Of a stretch of 64,000 nt of DNA, positions 8,628-18,643 are shown one piece after another. The translations under genes and the position numbers were made by a program. The stretch spans positions 1-64,000 of the forward strand of contig NZ_JAAKDT010000005.1 in the NCBI RefSeq assembly GCF_011038785.1, written 5' to 3'. The notes below the pieces were generated by a model. The model saw only the letters and a list, made by a program, of their open reading frames with translations. It ran no database searches and was not told where the DNA came from. Every line of letters begins with the position of its first letter. The stretch's first letter is position 1. This stretch comes from Parabacteroides sp. ZJ-118 (GTDB lineage: Bacteria > Bacteroidota > Bacteroidia > Bacteroidales > Tannerellaceae).

Positions 8628-9782
8628 TTAGTCAAAGAGGTGCTTAAACCTACTGAAGATTTTCTCTTTCATCGTCTTATCAGGCTGGAAGTTCGGTGAA
8701 TTCTTCAATCCGTTCAGTGTCTCTTTCTCCGTAGACGACAAAGTCTCGGGGATATATACACTCACGTTCACCAATAAATCGCCCGTACCATAACTATTGA
8801 TGGAAGGAAGCCCTTTATTACGCAAACGAAGCACCTTTCCCGGCTGTGTACCCGGCTCGATCTTCAATTTCGCCTTTCCATCGATGGTCGGGACCTCTAC
8901 CGTGGCTCCCAAGGCTGCTTGCGGGACACTCAGCAGCAGGTTGTATAACAGATCGTTCTCATCACGAATCAACTCCGGATGCGGTTCCTCCTCGATAAGG
9001 ATCAATAAGTCGCCGTTGATTCCACCATGTCGTGCGGCGTTGCCTTTACCATTCATGGAGAGCTGCATGCCCTCGGCTACACCGGACGGGATATTGATCG
9101 TGATAATCTCATCGTCACGAACGACACCCTCACCGTTACACTCCGTACATTTCTTGACAACGATCTTACCCTCGCCACCACAAGTAGGACAAGTCGTCTG
9201 CGTCTGCATCTGTCCTAGGATCGTGTTGGCAATACGGGTAACGACACCGCAACCTTTACACGTATCACATGTCTTCACACCATCCGAGCCTTCCGCCCCG
9301 CTACCGTGACAATGCGAACAAGGCACATACTTCTTTACCTTGATCTTCTTTTCCACGCCGTTCGCGATCTCTTTCAGGTTCAGCTTCACCTTCACACGCA
9401 AATCCGATCCACGGTTCACACGGCGTCCTCCGCGAGAACCGCCGAACCCACTGAAGCCTCCGAAACCACCAAAATGTCCACCAAAGATATCGCCGAACTG
9501 GGAGAAGATATCCTCCATGGACATTCCGCCACCGAAGCCGCCGCCTTGTGAAGCCCCGCCGACACCCGCATGACCGAATTGGTCATAACGCTGACGCTTT
9601 TGCGGATCGCTCAACACGTCGTATGCCTCGGCCGCCTCCTTAAAGTTCTCCTCCGCTTGCTTATCGCCCGGGTTCTTATCCGGGTGGAATTGTATCGCCT
9701 TCTTGCGATACGCTTTCTTTATCTCATCAGCTGAAGCATTCTTCTCAACACCCAGCACTTCATAGTAATCCCTTTTAGCCAT
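8628..9782 (-). CDS. dnaJ: Chaperone protein DnaJ
   Basis: Hsp40 co-chaperone of 384 residues. The J domain (about 4-67) holds HPD at 33-35; a Gly/Phe-rich linker follows (about 75-125). The zinc domain carries four CxxCxGxG-type repeats: [24 protein letters not shown] and CTECNGEG. The C-terminal substrate domains end normally. It stimulates DnaK ATPase and delivers unfolded clients. It lies 29 bp downstream of grpE in the same operon; dnaK is not in the window. Confidence 0.97.
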   Translation of the reverse strand: MAKRDYYEVLGVEKNASADEIKKAYRKKAIQFHPDKNPGDKQAEENFKEAAEAYDVLSDPQKRQRYDQFGHAGVGGASQGGGFGGGMSMEDIFSQFGDIFGGHFGGFGGFSGFGGSRGGRRVNRGSDLRVKVKLNLKEIANGVEKKIKVKKYVPCSHCHGSGAEGSDGVKTCDTCKGCGVVTRIANTILGQMQTQTTCPTCGGEGKIVVKKCTECNGEGVVRDDEIITINIPSGVAEGMQLSMNGKGNAARHGGINGDLLILIEEEPHPELIRDENDLLYNLLLSVPQAALGATVEVPTIDGKAKLKIEPGTQPGKVLRLRNKGLPSINSYGTGDLLVNVSVYIPETLSSTEKETLNGLKNSPNFQPDKTMKEKIFSRFKHLFD

Positions 9783-9811
9783 CCTTGTATTTGTTATTTG
9801 CGATATTCCGA

Positions 9812-10396
9812 TTATTCTCCCACTACTACTTTAGCGTGACGTATTACCTTGTCAAATAGGGTATATCCGGTTTGTACACAGTCCAACACCTTGCCCTTCA
9901 GATCCGATTCCGGGGCGGGGATCGTAGCGACGGCCTCAAACTCCTCCGTGTTGAACGGCTTGCCTACGGCCTCGATCGGCTTCACGCCCTGCTGAGACAG
10001 ATAGCCTGCGAACTTACCGAAAATCAAGTCCACACCTTCTTTAACGGCCTCTACATCCTCGGCCGTTCGGACATTCTGTAAGGCACGCTCGAAATCATCG
10101 ATAATGGGAAGAAGGTTCTTTAACGCACCCTCGCTGCCAGTCTTGATCAAATCGGCTTTCTCACGCATCGTACGTTTACGGTAATTGTCAAACTCCGCCA
10201 TCAAGCGCAAGTGGGAATCGTTTAATTCATTATATTTCTTTCGCAGGGCTTCCAGTTCGCCCGACACATTGTCAGAACCGACAGTTTCATCTGCCGCGTT
10301 TGCCTGTTCTTCCTGCAAATTTGTCGCTTCTTCATTATTCACGTTCTCGTTTTTGGAAGCGTTTTCTTTTTTCTCGTTCGGATTCATCTTGCTCAT
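9812..10396 (-). CDS. grpE: Nucleotide exchange factor GrpE
   Basis: A 194-residue GrpE. The first ~60 residues are charged and disordered (Lys/Glu/Asn-rich), followed by a long coiled coil ([20 protein letters not shown] onwards), the diagnostic [14 protein letters not shown] segment and the C-terminal beta domain with the pattern [16 protein letters not shown]. It drives ADP release from DnaK. It is the first gene of the grpE-dnaJ operon; a good promoter lies about 115 bp upstream, divergent from the PDZ gene. Confidence 0.96.
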   Translation of the reverse strand: MSKMNPNEKKENASKNENVNNEEATNLQEEQANAADETVGSDNVSGELEALRKKYNELNDSHLRLMAEFDNYRKRTMREKADLIKTGSEGALKNLLPIIDDFERALQNVRTAEDVEAVKEGVDLIFGKFAGYLSQQGVKPIEAVGKPFNTEEFEAVATIPAPESDLKGKVLDCVQTGYTLFDKVIRHAKVVVGE

Positions 10397-10512
10397 AATC
10401 TATCTGATTTTCTTCATTACTAATTAATTGTAAGCGAAATACGATACCCTATAAACACCATTAAAAGGTATATACACAGCATCCCTATCAAGTTCGTACA
10501 CTAGCACAGCTG

Positions 10513-10544
10513 CAAATATATTGCCAACTATTCCATCGCATCAA
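10513..10544 (-). promoter_or_regulatory. Promoter of grpE-dnaJ
   Basis: On the minus strand TTG (10544-10542), a 21-base spacer, then TATATTTG (10520-10513): a full match to the Bacteroidetes housekeeping promoter. This suggests basal control; no heat-shock inverted repeat of CIRCE type was seen. Confidence 0.65.
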
Positions 10545-10553
10545 AAATATCTT

Positions 10554-10561
10554 TACCTTTG
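10554..10561 (+). promoter_or_regulatory. -7 box of the double-PDZ gene
   Basis: TACCTTTG, 49 bases before the start codon, with TTC 20 bases upstream as a weak -33 element. It is back to back with the grpE promoter. Confidence 0.5.
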
Positions 10562-10610
10562 CCTATGTTTTAAACGAAACAGTTTTTTAGCGTAAATAAA
10601 ATTCCAGAAT

Positions 10611-12041
10611 ATGATGAAAAGTGTGATTTTGCCAACGTTGCTATTCGTATTAGTGGTCTGTACGGCTTCCGCCCAAAACAGGAATGCATCCATCTGCCGA
10701 CTAGGCTTCACATACGATATCAGCCAGAGCAAGAACTGGGGAAATAACAAGCCTGTCATTAAAAGTGTCATCCCTTATTCATCCGCCGAGCAAGCAGGTA
10801 TTAAGAAATATGACGTGATCGAGGAGATCAACGGGGTTCCTGTGACAGAGATCTCTGTCGATGAGATCCCTCAACTGCTGAATCCCTCCGGAAGAAACGA
10901 TGTCCTATTGACCATCAGCAACCTTTCCTCTCCTTCTAAACAAGTATTGGTAAAGAAGGATTGCAAGAAAAGTAACGCCATCACGGAAGACCAGCTGGCG
11001 TCCGCCTACTCGATGTACAGCCTGGAGACTACCCATGAGCAAGAATTCGTATGCCCGTTCAAGACTACCGTCACATCCGACAGCGTAGATTTCAGCGGCT
11101 TCAAGACATTCGCCTTCTCGACCATCGATGAGAATAACCGTAAATTGGAAACGGTCATCAACGAATGCATCGAGAACGAGTTGACCAAAAAAGGACTTAC
11201 AGTTGATATCGCGAGGCCGGATCTATTGATACAGACTTTCTACTTTTTCGACAAGAACCCGAACTATCTGGGAGCGAATAAGGTGTTAATAAAAAAGGAA
11301 CCGACTTACCGGTACAACTTCTCGCACAGCAAGATGGAGAAGTTCCCGTTCTTGAATTACGCCGCCGCCGAAGCGGAAGCCGAATATCTGCTGCAATTCG
11401 GTATCCGTATCATCGATCAAAAAGATATCCCCGGACGTGTGCTCTGGGAATGTGAGGCGAACGAGTTGCTGGAAGACTCTTATCGTTTGGACGAATACGC
11501 CCGGGTGCATGTCCCGTTGATGTGTATGCAATACCCATACACGAAATACGGACGTAACGTACCGTTCAAGGTGAGCAAGAAGACCTATAATTATACGGGT
11601 ATCAGTTACGATATCGATAAATTGGATCAGGTGGTTGACGTAGATCGGAACTCTCCCGCTTACGCGGCAGGCATCCGCCCTCGTGACATTATAGAAAAGA
11701 TCGGCCGTCATAAGATGGATCATTCGGCAGAGGAGTTCTCGTCCGCCTACAAACGCTTCATCACGAGCACGATGCCATATCGTGATCCGAAGACGATGTT
11801 TACGGACGCGAACGGTTTCAAGTACTGCATGTTCTGGGACGTATTCAAATATCCCCAAATCGCGGATGCGTCTCAAAGCTCCGATTACTTGCCGGCGTTC
11901 TCTTATTTATACTATTTCGCCCCTTATATTAATCCATCCGGCAACAACGCCTGTACATTTAATGTAAAGCGTGGCAAGACAAAATTAGAAGTAATTATCC
12001 GCCCTACCATTCGCGCTGAAGTGACGGTAGAGATCAAATAA
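10611..12041 (+). CDS. Secreted protein with two PDZ domains flanking a DUF4136-like domain
   Basis: A 476-residue protein with an N-terminal signal peptide (hydrophobic run about 5-18, cleavage near ASAQ). Residues ~30-115 look like a PDZ domain (VIPYSSAEQAGIKKYDVIEEI). Residues ~150-310 resemble DUF4136, with the FSGFKTFAFS start and a second DLLIQTFYFF strand. A second PDZ-like unit follows (about 345-400, VDRNSPAYAAGIRPRDIIEKI). No protease catalytic residues were seen. It is probably a periplasmic or envelope protein; its function is unknown. It ends 15 bp before mutS2 and may share its transcript. Confidence 0.7.
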   Translation: MMKSVILPTLLFVLVVCTASAQNRNASICRLGFTYDISQSKNWGNNKPVIKSVIPYSSAEQAGIKKYDVIEEINGVPVTEISVDEIPQLLNPSGRNDVLLTISNLSSPSKQVLVKKDCKKSNAITEDQLASAYSMYSLETTHEQEFVCPFKTTVTSDSVDFSGFKTFAFSTIDENNRKLETVINECIENELTKKGLTVDIARPDLLIQTFYFFDKNPNYLGANKVLIKKEPTYRYNFSHSKMEKFPFLNYAAAEAEAEYLLQFGIRIIDQKDIPGRVLWECEANELLEDSYRLDEYARVHVPLMCMQYPYTKYGRNVPFKVSKKTYNYTGISYDIDKLDQVVDVDRNSPAYAAGIRPRDIIEKIGRHKMDHSAEEFSSAYKRFITSTMPYRDPKTMFTDANGFKYCMFWDVFKYPQIADASQSSDYLPAFSYLYYFAPYINPSGNNACTFNVKRGKTKLEVIIRPTIRAEVTVEIK

Positions 12042-12056
12042 AGATTTTACAAACAC

Positions 12057-14525
12057 GTGATATATCCACAAAATTTTGAGCAAAAGACGGGATTTGATAA
12101 GATCCGTCACTTAATCACAGAAAAATGTTTAAGTCCGCTCGGAGAAGAGCGGGTAGCGGAGATGGGATTCTCCGATGAGTTCGAAGTCGTATCCAAGCGA
12201 TTGGAACAAACCGACGAGTTTATCCGTATCCTACATGGAGACACGGAATTCCCCGCCAATTATTTCTTCGACGTGCGTTATTCCTTAAAACGGATTCGGC
12301 CGGAAGGTACTTGGCTGGATGAAAGGGAGTTGTTCGACCTTAAACGTTCCCTGCAAACGATCAATGACATTGTACGCTTCTTCAAGCCTACGGACGATCC
12401 GGAAACCAAATATCCAGCCTTGACAGAATTGGCGGGGAATGTCTTTGTCTTCCCCCAATTGATTGGAAAGATCGATAGCATCCTCGATAAATTCGGCAAG
12501 GTCAAAGACGGTGCTTCCTCCACCCTATCGCAAATCCGCAGGGAGATAACGATCACGGTGAGCGGTATTTCCCGTAGCCTGCAATCCATCCTCCGTGCGG
12601 CGCAATCGGACGGGGTTGTCGACAAGGACGTGACACCGACCCTGCGCGACGGCCGTTTGATGATCCCGGTAGCCCCGGCCTTCAAACGAAAGATAAAAGG
12701 TATCGTACATGATGAGTCCGCCAGTGGCAAGACGGTCTTTATAGAGCCGGAGGTTGTCGTGGAAGCAAATAACCGCATCCGGGAACTGGAGGGGGAAGAA
12801 CGCCGAGAAATCATTAGAATATTGACAGAATTTACGAACGTGATCCGGCCTTTAGCCCCGGATATCCTGCGATCATACGAATTTCTTGCCGACATTGACT
12901 TCATTCGCGCGAAAGCGTTATTCGCGGAGCAAGTCAAGGCGATCAAGCCGATCGTGGAGGATAAACGACAAGTGGATTGGGCACGTGCCGTGCACCCGCT
13001 CTTATTCCTGTCTTTACAGAAACAGGGCAAGCAGGTAGTCCCCCTCGATATCGAGCTGACCGAGGGAAAACGGATCTTGATCATATCCGGTCCGAACGCC
13101 GGTGGTAAATCCGTTTGCCTGAAAACGGTCGGATTACTTCAATACATGTTGCAATGTGGTTTATTGATCCCTCTGCATGAGCGGTCAAGAACCGGGATCT
13201 TCGAGCATATATTCATCGATATCGGTGACGAGCAAAGCATCGAGAACGATTTGAGCACCTACAGTTCTCACCTTACCAACATGAAATATTTCGTGAAGAA
13301 TTGCAACGAGCGGAGCATTATCCTAATCGATGAGTTCGGTAGCGGTACGGAACCCCAGATTGGCGGCGCCATCGCCGAGGCTTTATTGGATCGCTTCAAC
13401 CGGAACCATAGCTTTGGCGTAATCACGACCCACTACCAGAACTTGAAGCATTTCGCCGAGGATACGGAGGGCATCGTAAACGGTGCCATGTTGTACGACC
13501 GCCATTTGATGCAGCCCCTGTTCAAGCTATCTATCGGAAACCCGGGTAGCTCGTTCGCCGTAGAGATCGCACGCAAGATCGGTCTGCCCGAGGAGGTGAT
13601 AGCCGACGCTTCCGCGAACGTCGGAGCGGATTACATCAATATGGACAAATACCTGCAAGATATCGTGCGTGACAAACGGTATTGGGAAAGCAAACGGCAG
13701 AATATCCGTCAGCAGGAGAAAAAACTGGAAGAGGTCACCTCCCGTTACGAACAAGATCTGGAAGCCGTAAACAAGCAACGGAAAGAGATCATCCGAGAGG
13801 CAAAGACCGAGGCGCAACGTATTCTGGCGGAGGCCAACGCCAAGATCGAGAATACCGTCCGTGAGATCAAGGAAGCCCAAGCGGAAAAAGAGCAGACCAA
13901 ACTGGCTCGCAAAGCTCTGGAAGACTTCAAGAACTCCGTCATGGAGACCGAAGAAGAGGACGATAAGATCGCACGCAAGATGGCCAAGCTCAAGGAACGA
14001 AACGAACGGAAGAAACAGAAACAAAAAGTGACGGCCCAACCAATATTCGATAAAGAGGTGATAGCGGCTGGCGACAATGTACGCCTGAAAGGGCAGGTTG
14101 CCGCCGGAACCGTTATGGAACTACAAGGGAAGCAGGCCGTAGTGGCATTCGGGATGATCAAAAGCACGGTTAAACTGGAGCAGTTGGAGAAGGTTAGCAA
14201 AGGTCAGATCAAACGGGAAATCCAGAAAAGCACGTTTGTCAGCTCCCAGACCACTGAAAATATGCATGAGAAGAAGATAAACTTCAAGCAAGAAATCGAT
14301 GTGAGGGGAATGAGGGGTGATGAGGCATTGCAAAGCGTGACCTATTTCATCGACGATGCCATTCAAGTCGGGGCAAGTAAGGTTCGCATCTTGCATGGAA
14401 CCGGTACAGGTATCTTACGTCAGCTAATCCGGGATTATCTGCGCACGGTTCCCGGTGTCCGCCGTTTTCAAGACGAGCATGTGCAGTTCGGAGGCGCCGG
14501 TATCACCGTTGTCGAGCTTGATTAG
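12057..14525 (+). CDS. mutS2: Endonuclease MutS2
   Basis: An 822-residue MutS2 with the usual parts: core and clamp helices, a MutS-type ATPase (Walker A GPNAGGKS near residue 345; ILIDEFGSGTEPQIGGA as Walker B; THYQNLKH), a long charged coiled coil (about 520-640), a KOW-like stretch, and a C-terminal Smr nuclease domain with IDVRGMRGDEAL and HGTGTGILR. There is no mismatch-reading domain I. The family limits recombination and, in Bacillus, rescues collided ribosomes. The start codon is GTG at 12057; this places it 15 bp behind the PDZ gene. Confidence 0.95.
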   Translation: MIYPQNFEQKTGFDKIRHLITEKCLSPLGEERVAEMGFSDEFEVVSKRLEQTDEFIRILHGDTEFPANYFFDVRYSLKRIRPEGTWLDERELFDLKRSLQTINDIVRFFKPTDDPETKYPALTELAGNVFVFPQLIGKIDSILDKFGKVKDGASSTLSQIRREITITVSGISRSLQSILRAAQSDGVVDKDVTPTLRDGRLMIPVAPAFKRKIKGIVHDESASGKTVFIEPEVVVEANNRIRELEGEERREIIRILTEFTNVIRPLAPDILRSYEFLADIDFIRAKALFAEQVKAIKPIVEDKRQVDWARAVHPLLFLSLQKQGKQVVPLDIELTEGKRILIISGPNAGGKSVCLKTVGLLQYMLQCGLLIPLHERSRTGIFEHIFIDIGDEQSIENDLSTYSSHLTNMKYFVKNCNERSIILIDEFGSGTEPQIGGAIAEALLDRFNRNHSFGVITTHYQNLKHFAEDTEGIVNGAMLYDRHLMQPLFKLSIGNPGSSFAVEIARKIGLPEEVIADASANVGADYINMDKYLQDIVRDKRYWESKRQNIRQQEKKLEEVTSRYEQDLEAVNKQRKEIIREAKTEAQRILAEANAKIENTVREIKEAQAEKEQTKLARKALEDFKNSVMETEEEDDKIARKMAKLKERNERKKQKQKVTAQPIFDKEVIAAGDNVRLKGQVAAGTVMELQGKQAVVAFGMIKSTVKLEQLEKVSKGQIKREIQKSTFVSSQTTENMHEKKINFKQEIDVRGMRGDEALQSVTYFIDDAIQVGASKVRILHGTGTGILRQLIRDYLRTVPGVRRFQDEHVQFGGAGITVVELD

Positions 14526-14884
14526 AGAGATCCCCCCGACTCACCGACAGATGGTTAAAGTCTTACCAAAAATGATTATCAAGTAGACACACGCACGCCG
14601 TGATGGAAACATGAGAAACAGGAAAGGAATCCATGTAAAATAAGAAAGCGCCGTGAGAACCGGGGAATATCCGCCTGGAATAGGGAGGCTAAGTCACTGG
14701 AATCCGTCTCGCGTTCCATTGACTTGGCGCCGTATCTCAATGGTTTTCCGGTCGGGTCTCAATGACAAAAAACGGGAGAGGCAGGTATCGCGGCGCTCTC
14801 TTGAAAATGGAAAGCGCGGGCATTCTTTACCTGGAAGACACCCGCGCTACCTTATTAAAGACTAGAAATTCATCTTATACTTTT
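14526..14884. other. Gap between mutS2 and the methyltransferase gene with several stem-loops
   Basis: No convincing gene. AAGTCACTGGAA (14691-14702) pairs with TTCCATTGACTT (14714-14725), 11 of 12 positions. AGCGCGGG (14813-14820) pairs with CCCGCGCT (14841-14848), with a small TCTT/AAGA stem inside the loop. No promoter or T tract was found next to them, so they may be a decayed structured RNA, a transcription end region, or chance. Confidence 0.4.
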
Positions 14885-15685
14885 TCACCTCGTCTGCGGG
14901 TTTGGAAAAGGACTTATCTTTTTTGCGATGAAAAACACATAGCCATAGAAAGCCTTATACTTGTGATACAGCTCATCCTCGACGGATTGAAGCGCACTGA
15001 ATTCCTCGGCGATTTGATTTCCCGCATATTTATCAAGAAAAATCTTTTGGGCTTCGATCTTCAAGGCCAGGTAATGTTCTGTCCAGCAATTTTCCGGTAA
15101 TATAAATGTAGCGACCGGAAGATAACCCGCTTTGTGTATCTTGGCTACTTGATTGGGAATCGTATCTATCTCAGGATACGCGTCCATCCAGAAGTCATTG
15201 ATTTCCTTAGGACGCTCGTCGGTAAACCACGAGCTTTCGGAAACAGCGATATATCCTCCGGTCTTCAAGTACTTACGCCACTCGTTCAGCCCCCGCTCAA
15301 AGCCGATGTTGTAAATGGCCCCTTCCGACCAGATCAAATCCAATTCCTCTTCTTGAAAAGGAAGATTATCCATTGAGCCGACAATACCTTCTACCCTATC
15401 TTGCAAGCCTAACTTCCTCACGTTACGATTGAAGATATTGATAAAGCCAGGAAAAAGATCCAACCCGGTAACCTGCCCCCGTACATGTTGAGCCAATACC
15501 ATGGTTTGGCCACCCGTCCCGCAACCGATGTCGGCTATCAAGGATTTATCGGTGAGGTTATCTATAAAACTCAGCGCTTTTAATGTCGCTTCAGGGCTTC
15601 CGGGTCCTTGCCGTTCCATACTGGAGAAAAAGTCACAAATTAAATTAAGTTCGAAATCGTGAATTGTTTTATTTTCAGTATTCAT
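14885..15685 (-). CDS. Class I SAM-dependent methyltransferase, substrate unknown
   Basis: This 266-residue protein has a Rossmann methyltransferase core: motif [16 protein letters not shown] (about 51-65), the acidic residue of GLDLFPGFI (about 74), and motif IV-like [15 protein letters not shown] followed by [15 protein letters not shown]. The N-terminal [20 protein letters not shown] segment and the general layout resemble a UbiE-like small-molecule methyltransferase group common in Bacteroidetes. The substrate cannot be read from the sequence. It stands alone, convergent with mutS2, and has an unusually long leader (about 190 bases) that ends in a strong hairpin. Confidence 0.8.
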   Translation of the reverse strand: MNTENKTIHDFELNLICDFFSSMERQGPGSPEATLKALSFIDNLTDKSLIADIGCGTGGQTMVLAQHVRGQVTGLDLFPGFINIFNRNVRKLGLQDRVEGIVGSMDNLPFQEEELDLIWSEGAIYNIGFERGLNEWRKYLKTGGYIAVSESSWFTDERPKEINDFWMDAYPEIDTIPNQVAKIHKAGYLPVATFILPENCWTEHYLALKIEAQKIFLDKYAGNQIAEEFSALQSVEDELYHKYKAFYGYVFFIAKKISPFPNPQTR

Positions 15686-15700
15686 TTTCTTACGCTATTT

Positions 15701-15740
15701 CGCGTACACGGAAAGCCTTACAATGCTTTCATCGTACGCG
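15701..15740 (-). promoter_or_regulatory. Perfect two-step hairpin in the methyltransferase leader
   Basis: In transcript sense CGCGTAC (15740-15734) pairs with GTACGCG (15707-15701), and after a symmetric 3-base internal loop GAAAGC pairs with GCTTTC around an 8-base loop. All 13 pairs are Watson-Crick. It ends 15 bases before the start codon, exactly where a ribosome would load, and no T tract follows, so it looks like a translation-level control element rather than a terminator. Confidence 0.6.
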
Positions 15741-15873
15741 GATTAAACTAAATTTTAACAACAGAAAAGCACTCCCGAAAAGAGCTATCCGAGAGCAAAC
15801 GAATGGACAATCCGCGCCAAAAGCACAGATTGTTTACAAAACCAAATCCGATTTAAATGTCTTTGTCATGCGG

Positions 15874-15881
15874 CAAAGGTA
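15874..15881 (-). promoter_or_regulatory. -7 box for the methyltransferase gene
   Basis: TACCTTTG on the minus strand, about 190 bases before the start codon, implying a long 5' leader. No TTG at the usual distance. Confidence 0.45.
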
Positions 15882-16042
15882 CATAATTATTTTACGTGTT
15901 GGAGGATTTGCCATGTAAAATATTTTCCGGACTACAAGAAGCCGGGAATCCGCACGCTCCATGACCGAGCGATCTTAATGCCAATGTAACATATATTTCA
16001 TTTCTCCGAAATAAGAATATCCGTTCTTTGTCAAAAATAAAT

Positions 16043-16050
16043 TATATTTG
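16043..16050 (+). promoter_or_regulatory. -7 box for the two-component operon
   Basis: TATATTTG, 44 bases before the response regulator start codon, matching TAnnTTTG; the -33 element is unclear. Confidence 0.45.
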
Positions 16051-16094
16051 TACGTGGAGAGCCGTAAGGCCCTCTTTTAAAGACAGAACAGCTT

Positions 16095-16781
16095 ATGGTA
16101 ACAACTCGTATTCTTGTAGTGGATGATGAAGAGGATTTGTGTGAGATCCTTAAGTTCAACTTAGAGATAGAAGGTTATGAAGTGGATACCGCCTATAGCG
16201 CGGAAGAGGCCTTGAAAAAGGATCTGACCGCTTACAATTTATTATTGTTGGATGTAATGATGGGAGAAATCTCCGGTTTCAAGATGGCACGTATCCTGCG
16301 ACAAGATGAGAAGACGGCCAATATCCCTATCATCTTCCTCACGGCCAAGGATACGGAGAACGATCTGCTCACGGGATTCAATCTCGGGGCGGATGACTAT
16401 ATCTCCAAGCCTTTCTCCATCCGCCAAGTAACGGCGCGTGTCAAGGCCGTGCTAAGAAGAACTTCCGAGCCATCGAGGGAAAAAGAGATCGAGAGACTCG
16501 AGTATGAGACATTAGCCCTGGACACGAAACGCATCAAGGCTACGGTAGACGGGGTGGAAGTCTCTTTGACCAAAAAAGAGTTTGAGATACTAAAACTTCT
16601 GTTGGAGAATAAAGGGAACGTCTTCTCCAGAGAGGAAATACTATCTCGCATCTGGAAAGACGAGGTATATGTCCTGGACCGTACAATCGATGTCAACATC
16701 ACCCGGTTACGTAAGAAAATAGGTCCTTATGGAAAGAACATCGTAACTCGTTTGGGTTTCGGTTATTGTTTTGAATGTTAA
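16095..16781 (+). CDS. OmpR/PhoB-family response regulator
   Basis: A 228-residue DNA-binding regulator. The receiver domain (about 5-120) shows the acidic pocket DDEEDL, the phosphoacceptor aspartate near residue 53 in LLLLDVMMG, the threonine of IIFLTAKD and the lysine of DDYISKPFS. The C-terminal winged helix (about 140-228) has LTKKEFEILKLLLENKG and the DRTIDVNITRLRKKIG recognition region. The kinase gene follows 15 bp later, so the pair is one operon. Target genes cannot be told. Confidence 0.93.
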   Translation: MVTTRILVVDDEEDLCEILKFNLEIEGYEVDTAYSAEEALKKDLTAYNLLLLDVMMGEISGFKMARILRQDEKTANIPIIFLTAKDTENDLLTGFNLGADDYISKPFSIRQVTARVKAVLRRTSEPSREKEIERLEYETLALDTKRIKATVDGVEVSLTKKEFEILKLLLENKGNVFSREEILSRIWKDEVYVLDRTIDVNITRLRKKIGPYGKNIVTRLGFGYCFEC

Positions 16782-16796
16782 CATTGTCGCTGAATC

Positions 16797-18566
16797 ATGG
16801 TAAAGATAGATGGTGAGAAAAGGCACCGGATACCGTTTAGCCAACGGCTTTTCTGGTCGGTTTTTTTTATGTTCCTGGGCTTTACGGTCTGTTTCCTGCT
16901 GTTCCAGTATCAGCGGGAAAGGGAGTGCGCGCAAGAAAAGTTGAACAATGTGTTGAGTAACTATAATTACCAATTATTCCGTAGATGCCAACAAAACACG
17001 GACATCAACCAGACCGTAATAAGTTTCATGGACGACATCCCTCAAAGGGACTTACGGGTAACCATTATCGATCCGTCCGGCGACGTATTGTTTGACAATA
17101 GCGGGACGGACGAGTTTAATAATCATAACGACCGGAGCGAGGTTCACAAAGCCCGGTTGTACAATGAAGGATTCGCTATCCGTTCCTCGGAATCCACGGG
17201 AAAAAGGTATTTCTATTCGGCATCGAATATCGGAGGTTATATTTACCGCTCAGCCCTGCTCTATGATCCCTATGTGAGAGGGATATTGACGGTAAACAAG
17301 GACTTCATTTATTTCATGGCATTGATGACCGTGATTTTCTTCTTCGTGCTTTCCCGTTTTACTTTCAGCATAGGCAGGACAATAGCCAAACTGAGGGATT
17401 TCGCCTTAAACGTAGAGAAAGATCAAATGCCCGCGGTCGATTATGTCTTCCCGAATGATGAGCTAGGTGATATCTCACAGAACATCGTAACTTTATACCA
17501 TCGACAACAAAAAGCGAAAAACGAGTTATCCATGGAACGGGAAAAACTCATCAAACATTTCCAATATTCCAAGGAAGGCTTCGCCGTGTTTACAAGCGAA
17601 GGGCGGGAAATTCTCTCTAACATCCTATTCATTCAATTCATAAATGTCATATCCGACACCCAGATCCACCAAGCGGAAGACGTTACCGATATAGCCGAGC
17701 TAGAACCTATCCGGACCTTCTTAACCAAGAATATCCGGAATCTGAACCGGAAAAAGAAAGTATTAAGAGAGTCCGTGACTATTGACAAGAACGGTAAGAT
17801 ATTTTTGATCGAATGTATTTTATTCCTCGATAACAGTTATGAGATCTCTATTAACGATATATCCCGTCAAGAAGAGGAGAGCCGGATGAAACGACAGCTT
17901 ACGCAAAACGTCTCTCACGAGCTGAAAACACCGGTCAGCAGCATTCAAGGGTACTTGGAGACAATCCTGTCCAACCCGGACTTGAGCCCGGACAAACGTC
18001 AATTTTTCTTGGAGCGCTGTTACTCCCAAAGTACCCGCCTCACAGGATTGTTACGAGACATCTCCGTATTAAACAGGCTCGACGAGGCATCCGAGATGTT
18101 CGACCTCATGGAAGTAAATATCACGAAGCTTATCGCCGAGATACAAAAAGAATGCTCCAAAGAGATGGAAGAAAAACACATCACATCGGAAATCACCCTC
18201 CCGGGGGATCCGACCGTGTCGGGGAATAACTCCCTACTCTATTCCATATTCCGGAATCTATATGACAACGCGATCGCTTACGCCGGAGAAAACATAAAGA
18301 TTACCATCAACTGCTATAAAGAAGATCCTAAATATTATTACTTCAGCTTCTCTGATAATGGAGTGGGTATCCCGGAAGAACACATCAATCGCATATTCGA
18401 ACGCTTCTACCGGGTGGACAAGGGACGCAGTCGTAAGATCGGAGGAACCGGATTGGGATTATCCATCGTCAAGAACGGGGTCAATTTCCATAAAGGACAA
18501 ATATCCGCGAAGAGCAGTCCGGGAAAAGGGGTTACCTTTTTCTTTACCCTGAAAAAGAAACTATAA
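16797..18566 (+). CDS. Membrane sensor histidine kinase, partner of the upstream regulator
   Basis: A 589-residue kinase. Transmembrane helices lie at about 20-38 and 169-190, enclosing a ~130-residue periplasmic sensor domain. A HAMP-like linker and a PAS-like region follow, then the H box NVSHELKTPVSSIQGYLE (histidine near 375). The ATPase domain has N, G1 (DNGVGIPEEH), F and G2 (GGTGLGLSIVK) boxes, and the protein ends right after. The plan is like PhoR, but the stimulus is unknown. No receiver domain is fused. Confidence 0.92.
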   Translation: MVKIDGEKRHRIPFSQRLFWSVFFMFLGFTVCFLLFQYQRERECAQEKLNNVLSNYNYQLFRRCQQNTDINQTVISFMDDIPQRDLRVTIIDPSGDVLFDNSGTDEFNNHNDRSEVHKARLYNEGFAIRSSESTGKRYFYSASNIGGYIYRSALLYDPYVRGILTVNKDFIYFMALMTVIFFFVLSRFTFSIGRTIAKLRDFALNVEKDQMPAVDYVFPNDELGDISQNIVTLYHRQQKAKNELSMEREKLIKHFQYSKEGFAVFTSEGREILSNILFIQFINVISDTQIHQAEDVTDIAELEPIRTFLTKNIRNLNRKKKVLRESVTIDKNGKIFLIECILFLDNSYEISINDISRQEEESRMKRQLTQNVSHELKTPVSSIQGYLETILSNPDLSPDKRQFFLERCYSQSTRLTGLLRDISVLNRLDEASEMFDLMEVNITKLIAEIQKECSKEMEEKHITSEITLPGDPTVSGNNSLLYSIFRNLYDNAIAYAGENIKITINCYKEDPKYYYFSFSDNGVGIPEEHINRIFERFYRVDKGRSRKIGGTGLGLSIVKNGVNFHKGQISAKSSPGKGVTFFFTLKKKL

Positions 18567-18592
18567 AATCCCGAAAATTCCATAACATACGC

Positions 18593-18622
18593 TTGACGTT
18601 TACTATTAAAAATGTATCTTTG
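18593..18622 (+). promoter_or_regulatory. Promoter of the TPR histidine kinase
   Basis: TTG (18593-18595), a 19-base spacer, then TATCTTTG (18615-18622): a full consensus match, 21 bases before the start codon. It shows the kinase is transcribed apart from the two-component pair upstream. Confidence 0.72.
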
Positions 18623-18643
18623 TATTAAACGCCATACAATGTC

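Noticed and set aside
16095-18566. Assignment as PhoB/PhoR
   Set aside because: Architecture is similar, but no phosphate-uptake genes or Pho-box sites are nearby; left as an unspecified two-component pair.
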